This document shows, piece after piece, positions 11,461 to 24,125 of a stretch of DNA of 64,000 nt; the stretch's first letter is position 1, and each line of letters starts with the position of its first letter. The notes under the pieces were generated by a model. The model searched no databases. It was given only the letters and a program-made list of their open reading frames with translations, and was not told where the DNA came from. Both the position numbers and the translations under genes were made by a program. This DNA comes from Paragonimus westermani (taxonomy: Eukaryota; Platyhelminthes; Trematoda; Plagiorchiida; Troglotrematidae), in contig QNGE01003264.1 of assembly GCA_008508345.1 (NCBI GenBank), forward strand, positions 1 to 64,000, written 5' to 3'.

Positions 11461-13379
11461 CTGAGACCTTCAAATTATGCACCATTAGTTATTTATACTC
11501 CATACATAATTCAAACAAGCAACGGCAATGTCTGTACTACCATACGGACTGATCACCATCATCCTTAACTTCTCAAATCACAGACGCCATGAGATATGGA
11601 GGCTCCAGCCTAAAAGATGAGCGTGACCTACAGCTTCCCATCGATTGTTAACTGTCTTCGTTCCGTGTTTGGACCCTGATATGTGCGCCTCGTATAAAAC
11701 GTCAATTGGTACAGGAGGTGACAAAAACGGTTCGGTGTGATACAAAATTAGTTGGCATCATCGACACATGAGAACAGGCTACACACCGACTACATGTAAA
11801 TCCCCCATTACAAGTGGCGATCACAGAAGATTCGGTCCGTAAAGCGAAGGGTTGTCGATTCGATCCCCCATTCAGGCCATCTTCGTCTGATGAGCCAAAA
11901 CAAGGAGAAAAGTGACCGTGGAATGTGGGTTTGAAGACGCATCACGAAGCACTGTCCTCATGTATGTCAGTCTACGTACTTGTAAAGTCCGAGTAAATGA
12001 ACTGGTTTGACACTCACTGCTGAACATCAGCTTCTGGAACTCACGCTTACTTACATGTTGACGCCAGTCGGTCGAATGCTTGCAATAATTCACATTCGTA
12101 AAATGATGCTGTGGTCTTATGTATGTGCCTCTTATAGTTCAAGGCGATACCAACTAGTCGCTCATCATCACTCGAAAGGTAAGACGTAACGTGTACATAA
12201 AAACATTTTATGAATGTTTCATTAACTAAACTGAAGGAAACTTACCGAACAAAAGTACTATGTACAAAAGTGGCTTCGGTTGCATCCGCCAACTGTAATA
12301 CCAGTTCACATTCACCAATGGGTGAGGCTCGTCCGATGTGTACACGAAATTGACCATCTCTGCGAGAAGCACACTGTCGTACAAACGAATACTAAAGAAA
12401 AAAAAACAGTTTATTCAGGTTGATCAGAAACACATCCAGATCCTTCAAATACAGTATCCTTGATATGTAGAAGTTCTTAATATGTCCTCATAAACCGCGT
12501 GAATATTCTACATAAATTGGATTTTACTATCCAGCATTCTTAAAATGTACCAGGTTAGCAAAACTGCACACATCTGATACAGTCACCCTTGTGTAGTTCC
12601 ACACAACTGGGGTCTTTAAATGGAGCACACGGAGTGGACGGTCTCAGAGTTGCCCAATGTTCGCACAGAGGTTTTGTGGCATAACTGAATGATTTATCTA
12701 ATTCTACCCGCTCCACAACCTAATTTGTTAAAGAACAGGTAAAGACAGGACATTTTACCACGGATAGTTACGACCCTCCATGTTCCTTGGGCGAGTTTTA
12801 ATAGTGGTGGTCGAGCAGAAATCGTGGTCAGCTGGAAAACGTCTGAACAATTATGCGAAACTTTTACATGTGCAACAGCACAGTCCACCATGGAACAGTC
12901 GTGTTGACCACTGGACCAGTGACGTTATACAAGAAATCAGCGAACGGTTATGTGCAAATACAGCAGCAGTCATCCCGAATAACGCTCAGATTGTCCGATC
13001 GTCTCGAGAGGAGATAGGATCAATGTCCTGTTAATTGCAATCGATGGCCCGACGATTAGGACAATTTACCAAGGTGACGCTACAGAAACCATTAAACATG
13101 CTCAACAATGTTTTGAGTGCCGGTGAGAAGTATACGATTCTGCTTCATGTAAACTAAACCCTCGCCACGGGTGATCGCAAGTTCTGTATTCAGGTAGGCT
13201 TGTTGGCCAGCCCTTCTCGAAAAGAAGTGCTGAACTTAAAATTTACTCTTGTTACCACCGTTGCGTTCACCAAGGTACACGCACCGAACCGCGCTAACCT
13301 CACTGTCATTGACTTGACGCCGGATATGGCCGAATTATCACATCTGGTGGCCCAGACACCAGCTTGTATATAATGTAGA
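11461..13379. other. No recognised gene
   Basis: Several frames of 60-85 codons are present (for example 12780-13034 and the open stretch 13193-13373), without family motifs. A B-box-like string near 11855 has no A box at the right distance. Confidence 0.45.
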
Positions 13380-13900
13380 ATTATCCCGGCTACTCGTCAA
13401 CAAGCATATTGTGCTATCATGGCTAAAGAAGCACACGTAACCCTGAACCCTCTAGGAGAAATTTACGGAATCTTCCACTCTGAAGTGTTTTCCACTATGC
13501 TCGCCCCCATAATTCGCACATAACTGGAAACGAACGTACAAGCCTGTCGTCCTTATCTTAAGAAAGACACGGCAATTATTAAACGTGTTGAGGAATGAGC
13601 CACTAGAAGAACTATAGGGCTCAAGGAAACTCCTCACCTGGAAAGATTCGCAGAACTAGGTCAATTGTGAATGAATTATAGATATCTCAGAAAGAGACAA
13701 AACACTCCACACCGCGGGTCATCCACTGGCACATCTCCAATTAAACATGGATGAACTTTTAAGAGATCACTCGCGGAAACTGAGTGATCGAACAGGACCT
13801 TTGTAGATAGAATTGCTCCACAGCTGGGGTCTGTTCACATTGGAACGCATTGTCCAACTCTGTGGTCACAGTCAAATTGGTTGAGAGTTTTAATATATCA
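13380..13900 (+). mobile_element. CR1-like LINE, 3' end of the RT region
   Basis: One plus-strand frame, broken by stops, reads 'AKEAHVTLNPLGEIYGIF', 'EVFSTMLAPIIRT', 'NVQACRPYLKKDTAIIKRV' and 'ERFAELGQL'. This is the conserved RT C-terminus of CR1-type LINEs ('VRP.LEY.VQA.RP.LKKD...ERVQRRAT...R...LGL'). In-frame stops lie within the region (a TAA after 'IIRT', TGA codons near 13600 and 13670). The palm with the catalytic aspartates is not visible upstream, so this is a 5'-truncated dead copy. The fading end at about 13900 is an estimate. Confidence 0.65.
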
Positions 13901-15040
13901 CTCGATCGGCATATACGTGAGAGAAAATCGAGACCATAAATCTCCTGACCGCCACACTAGCTCAATTTCATAGGTGATCGTCTGCGCATGTTTGACCGAA
14001 TGTTATTTCAGTATGTATCAGTGTTCGTTTTTGAAACAATTACAGACAACAGCTTCATTGAATCGAACTTTGAATTCGCCTTTTCTTTACACACATAAAC
14101 CGTCCGACACAATTACTCACTGGCCAGCACAGAGACAGGAACGTGAGAACAAAGATCTTTCTCCCTCTTGTAACAACCTATCAACCTCTAGCGTCTACTC
14201 AAATTCCAATCAACGAAGAAACTTGTTTCTTCCATAGGTAGACAGAGAGAGGTTTACAATCGCAAGCAGACCACCTGTAACCGTGAGGGCAGACGTTCAG
14301 TTCAGCTCAATCTGCATGAGTACTTCGTGGCTTCGAAATAAAATGTGCACATTGGGCATATCCAGTCGGTCTTGAGCAGGCAGATGTTTATCAGGGTGTC
14401 GTTAAAAAAGATAATGTGATGAAGACACCTCTCACTTGAAAAGTTTTTTTGTATATCTGAGTCATCGATAAGAGATCACACACTGGGAGCTTATAAAAAA
14501 CAGCTGTCTAAAAACTAAGGTGTGATATGTTCTGAGATGTGATCGCAATCACCTACCCATGCGCTTTAGTCGTCATAAAAAGTTGACGATCATAGTGATA
14601 ACGCAAACGATTAAGTTTAGTTGAGCGACTTCAACCTATTACAATACCCTTAACACCCACACTTAAAACGTCCAATAAGACACTAGGATAAATTATCATA
14701 GTTTAGGAACACCCGACTGAATAAGCAAGGACAGTATGTCCTGTAAACAACATCAACGGTAATTAACAAGTGATACAAGCTTTCATCCGATCCCAGATAG
14801 TGATCATAGGAACGACAAACAAGTCTCGTTTGGGTCGGACTTCATTCCAACTGTCCTCCCATTGGACGATTTCATAAAAGGCAAAAAGGGACTAGGGAAC
14901 AATAATTGGGTCATTAGGTCATAATGCTGAAAAAGAAGACTATGAACATCAAATGACATTCAAATAAATTCGATGAGTAACAAGCAGTGAGGCAGACTTT
15001 ATCAACCAGAATAGACGCACTTATGAAAAATAATAGCTCC
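13901..15040. other. No recognised gene
   Basis: One frame of 87 codons at 13974-14237 starts without ATG and has no motif. The rest is A+T-rich with frequent stops. Confidence 0.5.
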
Positions 15041-15125
15041 GGCTGGATTCGAACCGGTATCAGGATCCGCAAGTCTACACGAGGAATGTATCCTACCAGA
15101 TGAGATATGACACCACGACAAAGAT
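15041..15125 (-). repeat. tRNA-like SINE head, separate or diverged family
   Basis: On the minus strand a perfect B box GGTTCGAATCC (15047-15057) lies about 45 bases after an A-box-like segment 'TCTCATCTGGTAGGATAC'. The surroundings read as a tRNA-like unit ending 'CCAGCCGGAGC'. The T arm is shared with family 1, but the A-box half differs. It is probably a pol III-derived SINE head rather than a working tRNA, since I cannot pair a clean acceptor stem. Confidence 0.5.
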
Positions 15126-15339
15126 GCAAAAATGTTACATTTGATATCGGAATCCACCAGATTGCCTAGCCTCCAACTGGGCCTCCGAGATAAACTGGTA
15201 GTATACATACGGTTTTTGTGACTGGTATAAATTCAGCCAAGGTCAAGAGTTTTGCAGTTGTGTCTTATCTAAACCAATACACCTCACAGTCACTACAATC
15301 CCAAACCTCAACAAGTGCATTAATGTATTCCAGGCTTCA

Positions 15340-15445
15340 CTGCTTGAGTAATCCCACTTATCAACCAATCTCATGTATCATTTGGCAGAATCCACATCAC
15401 ACCCAACGTGGCAGGTGGGTAACCGGGCCCAAATATGGGTTAACT
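15340..15445 (+). repeat. Diverged family-1 SINE body
   Basis: The run from 'CATTTGGCAGAATCCACAT' through 'GGCAGGTGGGTAAC' to 'CCCAAATATG' aligns with the segment that precedes the tRNA-like head in family-1 copies, where it reads 'CATTTGGTGGATTCCACAT', then 'GGACGGGTGGGTAAC', then 'TCCAAATGTG'. No intact tRNA-like head follows, so this copy is partial. Confidence 0.4.
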
Positions 15446-18400
15446 CGTACAACACACATCGAATATTCGAACCATCGCTGATTCAAATCTTACTGAAACC
15501 CAATAAAATTTCGTTGGCATTCTTGGGAAATCTGTTTGCAGATTTCCGTACCACGTCCTCTTCGTCTATAGCTACAGTTGAGTTTGCTGAAAAGTCCGTC
15601 AATTAAAAGTGTTTGTCGATTAACAGTTTGAGAAATGGGACAATTTCCACTAAGCTGATTCAGTAACAGGATAGTATGCGCCCCTGTACGCACGGCACAA
15701 TGTGACAAATCGAAAATCGTTATAATCCGATCCGAGCGACCTACTTTGTATCGTCAAACTGTGAACCGATTTCCAACCACCGCGGTCTAAAATTCAGGTT
15801 ATGACCATCTAATAATATGATTTCCATTTTTCGTGATCATTGCCCGCAAACCATGTCTACAACAGAACAACTTGTCTAAACCCATATGTAAGTGTCAGGT
15901 TACACCTGATGCATACTAGTAAAAGAAACAAGCAGATGATCGATCCACACGTGTGAAGAGTTTTGGAAGAAAGCCACTTAAACAAATTCATGGGGCTAAT
16001 TGTCCAGTTAAGCGGTCACTGTACCAGTGGGGTTGTCAAAATCTGGACCAGCTTAGTTTTACGCCAGTATACAAAAAAAAATTGGCACTTTACTATTAGA
16101 AGTTGCGCAAAAAATGTTATCCCGAACAAACAAGTACATATATTGTATTGGACGACAAGTTAGGCACACTTCCTTCTATTAGCCAGTGTACATTCACCCT
16201 ATTTGTGGGATTCATCTGGAGAACAGTATTAGGCTCTACAAACGTCGAGTACCATGTCACAAACGTTACCCAGCATTCATAAAACAGTAGTGTACTAGAA
16301 GTTTATTGTAATATTTCAGCACCATATCGTACAGAATTGGGAGAAATTGAATCAAATGATCCACACGGTGCTGTGACTGGTCCCTATATGTTTTCTAACT
16401 GATCTCGCGTTCGCGATTTTATGCGAAACCAGCTACCACGTTGAGTGCATTTCACCCCGGTTAATAGGTGATCCACCCAAGAAAGTAATAAATACATTGA
16501 GACAGTTTAGCAGTCTTACATTAGGACAACTCATAGCATACCGTTTGACACAAAATCAAAGCTTCTCCCGCCAAAATTGGATACATTCGAACACTCAGCC
16601 TGATGTAATGCATAGGATGCATACGTAACATCTATTGGGCTTATCTTTTTCTAACCTGGTAGATAAATGCAGAAAAATAGTTGAAACGATTAACAAGTGC
16701 GTTATAGTAGTGGTAGTTTGCTTGGTTGTCACACCATTCGTTGAGCCTTATAGATGTGTGTTGGCCCTGAATGATCAGCTACGATCTGATTACTTGTTAA
16801 TTAAGCCTACTTGTGAAATCCGTGGAATGAACAGGATGGTGGCATCAAAACAAACTCATTGAAATCCATGGGACACGCGGACAAATGCACGAATCTTTGA
16901 GGCTTTTGGCCGAACTGTGTATTACAGCAATGCTAATAAGGCTGGCCCGACCAAACTATTATAAGGATTCGATCGAACGGCCGCCTATTTGTTCTGCATA
17001 GCTTAACTGTTATACCCACCACAAACACGATCGCTTCACGCGCGGTAGTGTCCTCAGACGACCTTGTACGACCTGACCGATGGAGCAAAACTTCCGACCA
17101 GATGGGCACCCATGTAGTAAACGAGGTGATGGAATCATCTGAATGTGAACAGGGTGGTTAAACAACAACTACCAATGAAAAGATTGAAGTGAGCTTAGTT
17201 TGTTCGAGAGATGGTTGGAATGGTTCTATTTGCCCTTTCCATTTTCACCGTTAACCAAAACTTCTTACTTCGATTTTACTATACTTCCTTTATCAGTCGA
17301 CAAGATGCACCATGCAGACTGACGGTGTCTGAGTAGATAAATAAAGCCACTCGGCAAGTATCATAAAACGGCTTGAAAATTGAACTGGTAGAGATTGAGC
17401 GCACGATGCCAACTACATGTAACGGTATATCCTGGCGGACGTATTCAAAACACCAACAACGACTGAAAATTATCTTCCTAACATCTCGCCAGACAGTATG
17501 TATTAGCAACACACGCACGTTACAGAAATAGCTCGAGTTCAGTTCATTCCATTGAAACACGGTTCATTTGCGTTGGAGGTGATACCAGCCGTTCTATCAA
17601 TACCCCCACTTAAGCCTGCTTCGTGTATGTTCAAATTCATCAAATAGGCAATCCAAAAAAAATCGATCCGGAGATTTTTTCGAACGAATCAATCTCTCAT
17701 CCACTAAAACACCGATCCCATGAGCAACAGCTATAATGAACAGACCAGTGACGTATATCTGACACACATTTTAACCCTTGATGGTAGCTTAATTTAATGC
17801 TCGCATCTGACAGTATACTCAAGCGGGTAGTGGATGTTCCACAGACTAGGCACTATGACGTTTTTAGTCCACCAATCAGTATCAATACCAAAAGCGGTTT
17901 ATACACAACAGGATCACTACTCGTCTCATTGTCCCAAGGAGTCAGTCAGACTTGCGGCAGATGAGCAAACAACTTTGTGCCAGGCGTACGAGAAGAGTTA
18001 ACAGTAAAACTCTATAGCCTACTCACAGCACATCACAGATGAAGGTGAACGAAATTCCTATTGCTGAGTCGAAAGTGCCCAATAGCTTTAGGATGTCTAA
18101 TGTCTGAGCTGCTGGTTCAGTCTCAGTAAAATCACCAAGGGTATTTAACGTTTGTGGTTCACGTCCAGAAAAAATTGTGCAGCTCTGTAGAAGAAACCCA
18201 CTTAATGACCCCGACAGCAACAGTTCGTTCGCTTGCATCAGCCGTTGGAGACTTACTAATAGTTTTGACACCGGAAACAGCCGTACAGATAACCGTGATC
18301 ACTAAATAGAAAGGATAAAGAGAGTAACTTGCGAACCTCGTATAACTGCACAACACCTGAAAGACGCACGAACTTGCTGACTTTCGAACCTAAGCAGATA

Positions 18401-19599
18401 AAGTGAGTGGTGTGAAAATAAGCGCGTGAATACAAATAACTGGATATACATGCACCATGGAAACCAGTCGATAAAACTAGCTGTCGTCACCTCTACCTCG
18501 AAACCGAGTGCCCCGAATAATACGGATAGCTGGATATCATCCAGAGGGCCCGGAGTTAACTATTTATCTAGCTGCAGTGGTTTACGAGCTGCATATTTGA
18601 ACTTTGTGAGATATCCTGCTCCATAGGTCAGCTTAAATGAGCAACACTATACTTGTATAAACAACTAAGTAAATCCTACGAAACTTGTTGTTGTTGGACA
18701 AAAAAGCGAACAGGAGAAGTTGGCCTCGCTCAGCTGGCTGGGCAGAGCTTACACCGTCGAATAGTTTCACGTTTACATTCAATTTACATTGACTGAACCA
18801 CCTCCACTCACGGAGAATGACAGAATCGAGTTGCTATTTTTGTTAATTTCAATACAATACTTGATATCATGATCTATGCTGAATACCACTCATTAACGCC
18901 GTCAACACCTCAGTTGATTCATCGAACTCAGTGCGCTAATAAAAAAAGCTGAAAAGTCCGACAGTCTATCGGAAATTGAAAGATAAGCAACTTCACGATG
19001 TGGATGGCCAAATCCTCGAACGTACACAGAGCCGACGAAGCAGTACGAACCTACGGGAGATTAAGAGCACATGATTGGAATTAGCCGCTTACAGAAAATC
19101 ACACTACGAAGTAATATGAGGCTTGGGATATGTTGACAACACGACCGTTTCGCCTCGTCATTGAGTTTCCAAGGTGAATTTTTACTTTTCGAACTGAGGA
19201 GAACATGGAACAAGCGTGGCTTTCGTGTGGGATGAGTATTTAAAACGTCAAAGATGAACGCAGAGCCTGGACGGGTACACTTAGGTTAGGTGGATCGACG
19301 TTGCATCCGGAAACCTCCGCATTGAAACAAAATTATTTGAACCGATGAATCACTAAGAAAGCAGATGGAATAATGTGTGCGTGTGAAGAACAAGCATGAT
19401 TTTACATAAATGCCCGTCTTTCCTCAACACGAGATGACAATGACTCGGTTCATGTGTGGGTTTTAATCAGGTTAACTGAAAGGAATAAATTGGTTCTTCT
19501 TGATTGCACTGTCAGTTGTTCGAGCAATAATGAATTAATACAGACACATTCACTCCCAATGTTAACCAGTCAGAGATCTTTCAAGATGGATGTTGCAAG
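15446..19599. other. No recognised gene in 4.1 kb
   Basis: Short frames only. Those at 16635-16862 (with a valine-rich hydrophobic stretch), 17279-17560 (minus) and 18023-18356 (minus, two overlapping frames) are the longest; none has a recognisable motif or convincing splice pair. I see no terminal repeats or SINE heads here. Confidence 0.45.
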
Positions 19600-20150
19600 A
19601 TGATGATGTCCCGACCCATTGATGCTATCTTGCACGGAAGTTTAGATCGTCTTACGATGCCGATTGCATACCGCTCTCGATTCCGCAAAGCATATTCGGA
19701 GTCATATTGACAGAATACTGCTTGCAGTAAGAAACTTTAGAAGCATTCGCATCTGGATGAAGTTCGACGACGTCTCCTTATACACAAAGCGCTTATCAGG
19801 TAGTCCACACGCCTAGCTTCTGACAGCTACGGGAAATGTTCACTTCATGTTGCACCTAACGGTTCACTTACAGCTACGGCAAAATCTATACTGACAGGAC
19901 GAGTCGACAATTCCCCTCGAAGATGAGAGAACACATCCGAATACACCTTCCCAACATACAGTGCGATCTGACATGATCGCGCTAGGCAACATAAGCCGCC
20001 TTACTACATTGCCAATCCATTGGTCGCATGATCAATCCGAAAAACGTTCACTGCCATCACACATTCGTCATCCTAAAGCTACCCAGTGTTGTTTATCATG
20101 TACACAGAAACCACGATCTTAGCTCCTCGAATGCCATGGCGCCTATCAGT
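19600..20150 (+). mobile_element. Penelope-like element 3' fragment with GIY-YIG nuclease
   Basis: At about 19870-19960 a plus-strand frame reads 'YSYGKIYTDRTSRQFPSKMREHIRIHLP'[shortened: core 'YGKIYTDRTSRQ' and 'MREHI']. It follows the PLE GIY-YIG pattern 'C.CG..YIGRT.RQL..R..EH...LP', with the YIG replaced by YTD. Upstream and downstream pieces in other frames loosely follow the PLE linker and the nuclease tail. No RT domain is seen, so it is a 5'-truncated, inactive remnant. Confidence 0.5.
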
Positions 20151-21599
20151 ACCCACTACCATGTGTAAGAGCTTAATTTCACAGATTTTAGTGTACCACT
20201 GCTATGTTATCAGTCGCGAATGGCTCACGCCTATGAATCCCTACGCTATCCTGCGGAAATGTTCTCCAGATTCCATAGTTCAAAGTAGTAAATGATAAAG
20301 TATGATGTAAGCATACAAACGGATAAGTACCCAAAACATTCCCGCAAGTGACATGTGAGACTTACCAATATGACCAATTTGGGAAACCGTAAGTCGTGCT
20401 GAACCAACATTAGTTCGGAATCCGTCAAACAGAAGTAATGTCGTCCAGTGATTGCTGGTTTCGGAAATGCATCCGACTTGCGGAGCTTTACTGTCACTGA
20501 CCAAGCGTAATCTTAAAAAAATAGGTGTAAACATCTATACGTGAGACTGGAGAGAATAAGCACAGTGGATAAAACAATCTTTTTGAGGCCAGCCACATTT
20601 TTGCACTCCCCTGGCCTATTGTTAACTGGCAGAAGTCACTTTCGACAGAAGGAGGTTACATATAAGTATACGCGTTTTGTTTTTAAAACATTCTATCGAC
20701 AGTAATCGCAAAACGTGGAATGGAGTGCAAAAAGTTTGTAGGACACATCCAGAAAACAGCATTTTGAACCAGCATCTAGAAGGATCAGTCAAACGTGGAT
20801 TAATGTAAGCTTACAGGTGCTCTATAGAACCCAGGTTAGGGATTGTATACACCTATCCGGTAATTTGAGTTTATAGAAAAGCCATAACCTACAAAAATGA
20901 GAAACATGTAATGAGGTATAAGATTATTGAAAGACAAAGAGTTTACCTTGTATCAGAACAAAACAAGTGCCTCGGAGACATTAAAGTAAGGAGATGACAT
21001 CTGCGTTCCATTCAGTGGTACTAAGTTGTTCTTTCCGAGGAAAATCCTCTCCGATATAGAAATGGGCCGCCGCTGCATCTTTGGAAATTAATATGCTTCT
21101 GTTCCTCTCGTGGACTGTATCAGTAAAACGTCCAGCTTTCGGGAATTTACACCGAAGATAACACTGTTCCAACGAACATTCCAAGTAACTTGTGCCATCT
21201 CCTTCAAGTGATTTTGTCTACGTACTTCAATCAGGGTAGATACATCGGCTCGTGTAATGTTAAATGATGAATAGTCAGTGCACTCATCACATATACACTT
21301 GCAATTTCAGTCAATACTTCAAGTAGAAAGCATTTAGTAGTGCGTCCAAAGCATACGGAAAGTCGTCTTTTACCTTGAGTAAGTAAGTTTCCAACCTCAT
21401 TAATGTAGTGGGATTTGCCAAAGTTTCGTTAACATCCGTTTCCTATTTCTTGAAATGTCCGAATTTTTTTCCCCACTCACTCTCCCATTCTCTTAGGTCA
21501 GTAGCATACCCTTCTCCCGATCGGAAAGATGCAGTCCGCCTGACATGGATGAATCCACAATACTTAAAAGAGGAGACTGACTTTGGACACAGATCAACA
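20151..21599. other. No recognised gene
   Basis: A minus-strand frame at 20981-21184 (67 codons) and two overlapping minus frames at 20246-20534 are open without motifs. A 10-12 base inverted pair (TTTTTGCACTCC and GGAGTGCAAAAA, near 20597 and 20722) is too short to interpret. Confidence 0.45.
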
Positions 21600-23290
21600 A
21601 ATACGCTCTACAGTAGAAGAATACACTGCAAATGCTCCTATAGCGCCTCTGTATCCAGCACTCTGAACGGTATATGGAGACCCACCGAGGAACGGCTTGC
21701 GGTAGCGGCTATCGCGATTATCTATATCCAGCGCCAGAACCGCCTGGACTGGTTCGATCCCAACGACGTAGTTATCTGCAGTTTCATACAAGAGAACAAT
21801 CAGGCGGTTCCTGTTTTCACAGTGAACCCAAGCAATGAAAACACAAGTCACGTTCTGCAATGATCGTTGCCACGTTCCCGAACGACCTCGACGAATCACG
21901 GATAGCTGGTGAAAAAAAGCAGCCTATCAAACCAACCTGCTAACACTGACTGGGTGACAGTCAACAGCCTATCACGAGATGACAAAACTTCATTTGCTAT
22001 TGTTCCAGATCAAGCAGAATTAGGGACGGTTATTGGACGACTGCTAAACGAGAAAAATGCAGGTGACGATGGACTGCCAGAACAGCTTCTGAAGCATGGA
22101 GGCCCAGTTTACGAACGTGGTTTGTTCCAGTTGGTTCACCGCATGTGAGAGCAGAAAGTAGTCCCGCAAGAGCTCAAGGATGCTCTGATCCTACAGTGGT
22201 ATCAGGCAAAGCACCGACTGCTAATGAAACATCCGTTTGCTGTCCGGTGCCAAAAATGTGCCAGTAAAAACCCACAACAACCGACACAAGTTTTGGGGAC
22301 CAACGTTCTCGAGGAGTATTGCGGATTTCGAACGACTCGAAAAACGATTAACACTATGTTCCCTGCGCGACAAATCCAGAAGTGTCATGAACGCGACCAG
22401 CCGCTGTGTGTTGTCGTTGTGGGATTCACCTGGGCGTTTGATTTCGTGAGTCGTGAAGTAATGTACACGGTGCTTAGCAAGATTATATGTCTAGTTAGGT
22501 TTGAAAATTTAACTAGAACATTGTAAGTGGGTACGGTGTAATTGTGTAGATCGACCTCTGATGATTTCGGTATGGTCGCTGGCGCAAAGCTGGGTTGTGT
22601 TCCAGCCCGAATCCGACCGATATGATACCAGTTGTACTGTAGAACTCGGAGGAGAGTGTTCAGGATGAATACCGAACGAGTGGTCGCCTGCTGAATGACT
22701 TACTTTTCGGCGCCCCGAGTGGGCTACGAAATACTTGAATACACACGCTGCTGCTTACAGATGACAGAGTGCAACTTGCACACACCGAAGAGGAAATTTG
22801 ACGAACGGCAGCCGCGGTCACCGCCACGGTATCCATACCAGATTAGGAAATCAGCAGACGGAGGTGCTATGACTACAACTGACATCAACAACAAAGGATC
22901 TCCCGAGGATAACTGTACAGACATTTGCTACTTGGGTACACATCTGCTGACAGACTTCTCAGTTAAATGCGAGTCCTCACCAGGCGAGGAGAAGGATAAC
23001 GCTGCTCATAGATGCATTAAACAAATGCCTGGAATAATCGCATATTAAGTATGAAAACCAAACTGCTTGCCTACCACTCAACAGTGCTGTTCACGCTGTT
23101 GTGTGGCAATGAAACTTGATCATTGTACCAACGAAGTGCCCAATGTCTGAGACGCTTCCATATGAATTGTCTGAGGCACACTTTGGTTATTCAGTGACTG
23201 GAAATGGTCCCGAACCCTGGTACTTTGGTGAGCATACATGGACGTGGGTGAGACAGCGCTGACGCTCAATCAACTTCATTGTCTAGGTTC
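21600..23290 (+). mobile_element. LINE with endonuclease-RT polyprotein, decayed
   Basis: The end of the endonuclease linker is seen as 'RQNRLDWFDPNDVVI' (about 21740-21780). The RT follows as 'GDDGLPEQLLKHGGPVY' (22060-22110), 'EEYCGFRTTRKTI', 'FPARQIQKC' and motif A 'VVGFTWAFDFVSRE' (22416-22457). The C-terminal tail is at 23050-23210: 'KTKLLAYHSTVLFTLLCGNE', 'QRSAQCLRRFHMNCLRHTL'. This is a different lineage from the SR2-like RTE copies; the RTE or Jockey assignment is not resolved. In motif A the first catalytic Asp is Gly, and motif C is not recognisable. The frame is broken many times. Confidence 0.85.
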
Positions 23291-23430
23291 TCATGTTATT
23301 TGCTAGTTCATTTGCGGTTACAGTGACACTCACATAGACAGAAAGACGGAGCGTGCGATAACGTAAAACTGAACACCATTCACGATGGCTGGTCGAATTG
23401 TTAACGCGATTGACTGGAAAGGCGGAACAG

Positions 23431-23705
23431 ACTTTGATAACTGATAAGTAGTAGGGGACTTGGTTTTTCATGTAGATTAAGCATCACCCACAATTCATCG
23501 CAGCCGCCACATTCATATAGAATTTGTAGTCGGTCCCTTTCGAAAATAAGCACTAGATTCGAGTTCCGCCCTCATTAGAGATCGTCAGTAATGCATATCC
23601 TTGCCATGGCCGGGATTTGAACCCCAGCCACGCTTTCATTAAGTAACCGTGTTGACCACTGCGCCATTGACCTCACATTAGGCACGACCGAATTACTATA
23701 TGTAA
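23431..23705 (-). repeat. Family-2 tRNA-derived SINE
   Basis: Reading the minus strand from 23705, an A box 'TGGCGCAGTGGTCAACACGG' is followed by the B-box-like 'GGGGTTCAAATCC' and 'GGCCATGGCAAGGATATGC'. The body and tail continue to about 23431. The head looks like a tRNA with a degenerate anticodon arm. The same unit occurs at 23880-24125, 37115-37310 and 57848-58224, and pieces occur at 4856-5000 and 6417-6495. Confidence 0.8.
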
Positions 23706-23715
23706 ACGTACAAAC

Positions 23716-23840
23716 ACTCACGCTCACCCACGATTGACCGCAGCTGCCGCATTCTCACAGACTTTCCAGTTGTGGGTGATGCTCAATCTACATGAAAAAC
23801 CAAATCCCCTACTACTCATCAGTAATCAAAATATCGTTCG
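23716..23840. repeat. Rearranged family-2 SINE tail pieces
   Basis: 23722-23772 is a minus-oriented SINE body fragment ('GACTTTCCAG' side). It is joined to 23773-23835, a plus-oriented SINE tail ('GTGGGTGATGCTCAATC' to 'CCCTACTACTCATC'). The latter is the inverted partner of 23431-23490, about 60 bases at high identity. Confidence 0.65.
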
Positions 23841-23879
23841 ACAAGTTAATGATTACTGGAAATTCAACCTGAAGTAAAG

Positions 23880-24125
23880 TCCTAGCCGAGGGATCATCGA
23901 TTGGAGTTAACAGGTCAGTTACTGTGTCTCCTCTCGGGGAGTTCACATACGACAATTCGGTTGTGCCTAATGTGAGGTCAATGGCGCAGTGGTCAACACA
24001 GCTGCCTTATGAAAGCGTGGCCGGAGTTCTAATCCTGGCCGTGGCAAAGATATGCGCTACTGACGAGCTCTAATGAAAGCGAAACTCGGGTCTAGATCTC
24101 GATCAGTCAGAAATCCCCGATCGTC
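23880..24125 (+). repeat. Family-2 SINE with leader, 3'-truncated
   Basis: The leader 'ATCGATTGGAGTTAACAG' (about 23905) through 'TAATGTGAGGTCAATGG' leads into the A box at 23982 and the B-box-like 'GGAGTTCTAATCC' near 24024. The unit fades after 'CGGGTCTAGATC' near 24100. The leader is shared with both hairpin arms at 58092-58385, so it belongs to the family and is not flank. Confidence 0.75.

Noticed and set aside
11840..11870. A tRNA B-box-like string (GTCGATTCGATCC)
   Set aside because: There is no A box at the expected distance and no acceptor or T stem pairing.
20597..20732. Short inverted pair TTTTTGCACTCC / GGAGTGCAAAAA as transposon ends
   Set aside because: The pair is too short, has no internal feature and no flanking duplication.
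21740..21790. GGTTCGATCCC as a pol III B box
   Set aside because: It lies inside the LINE coding stretch 'LDWFDPND' and has no A box.
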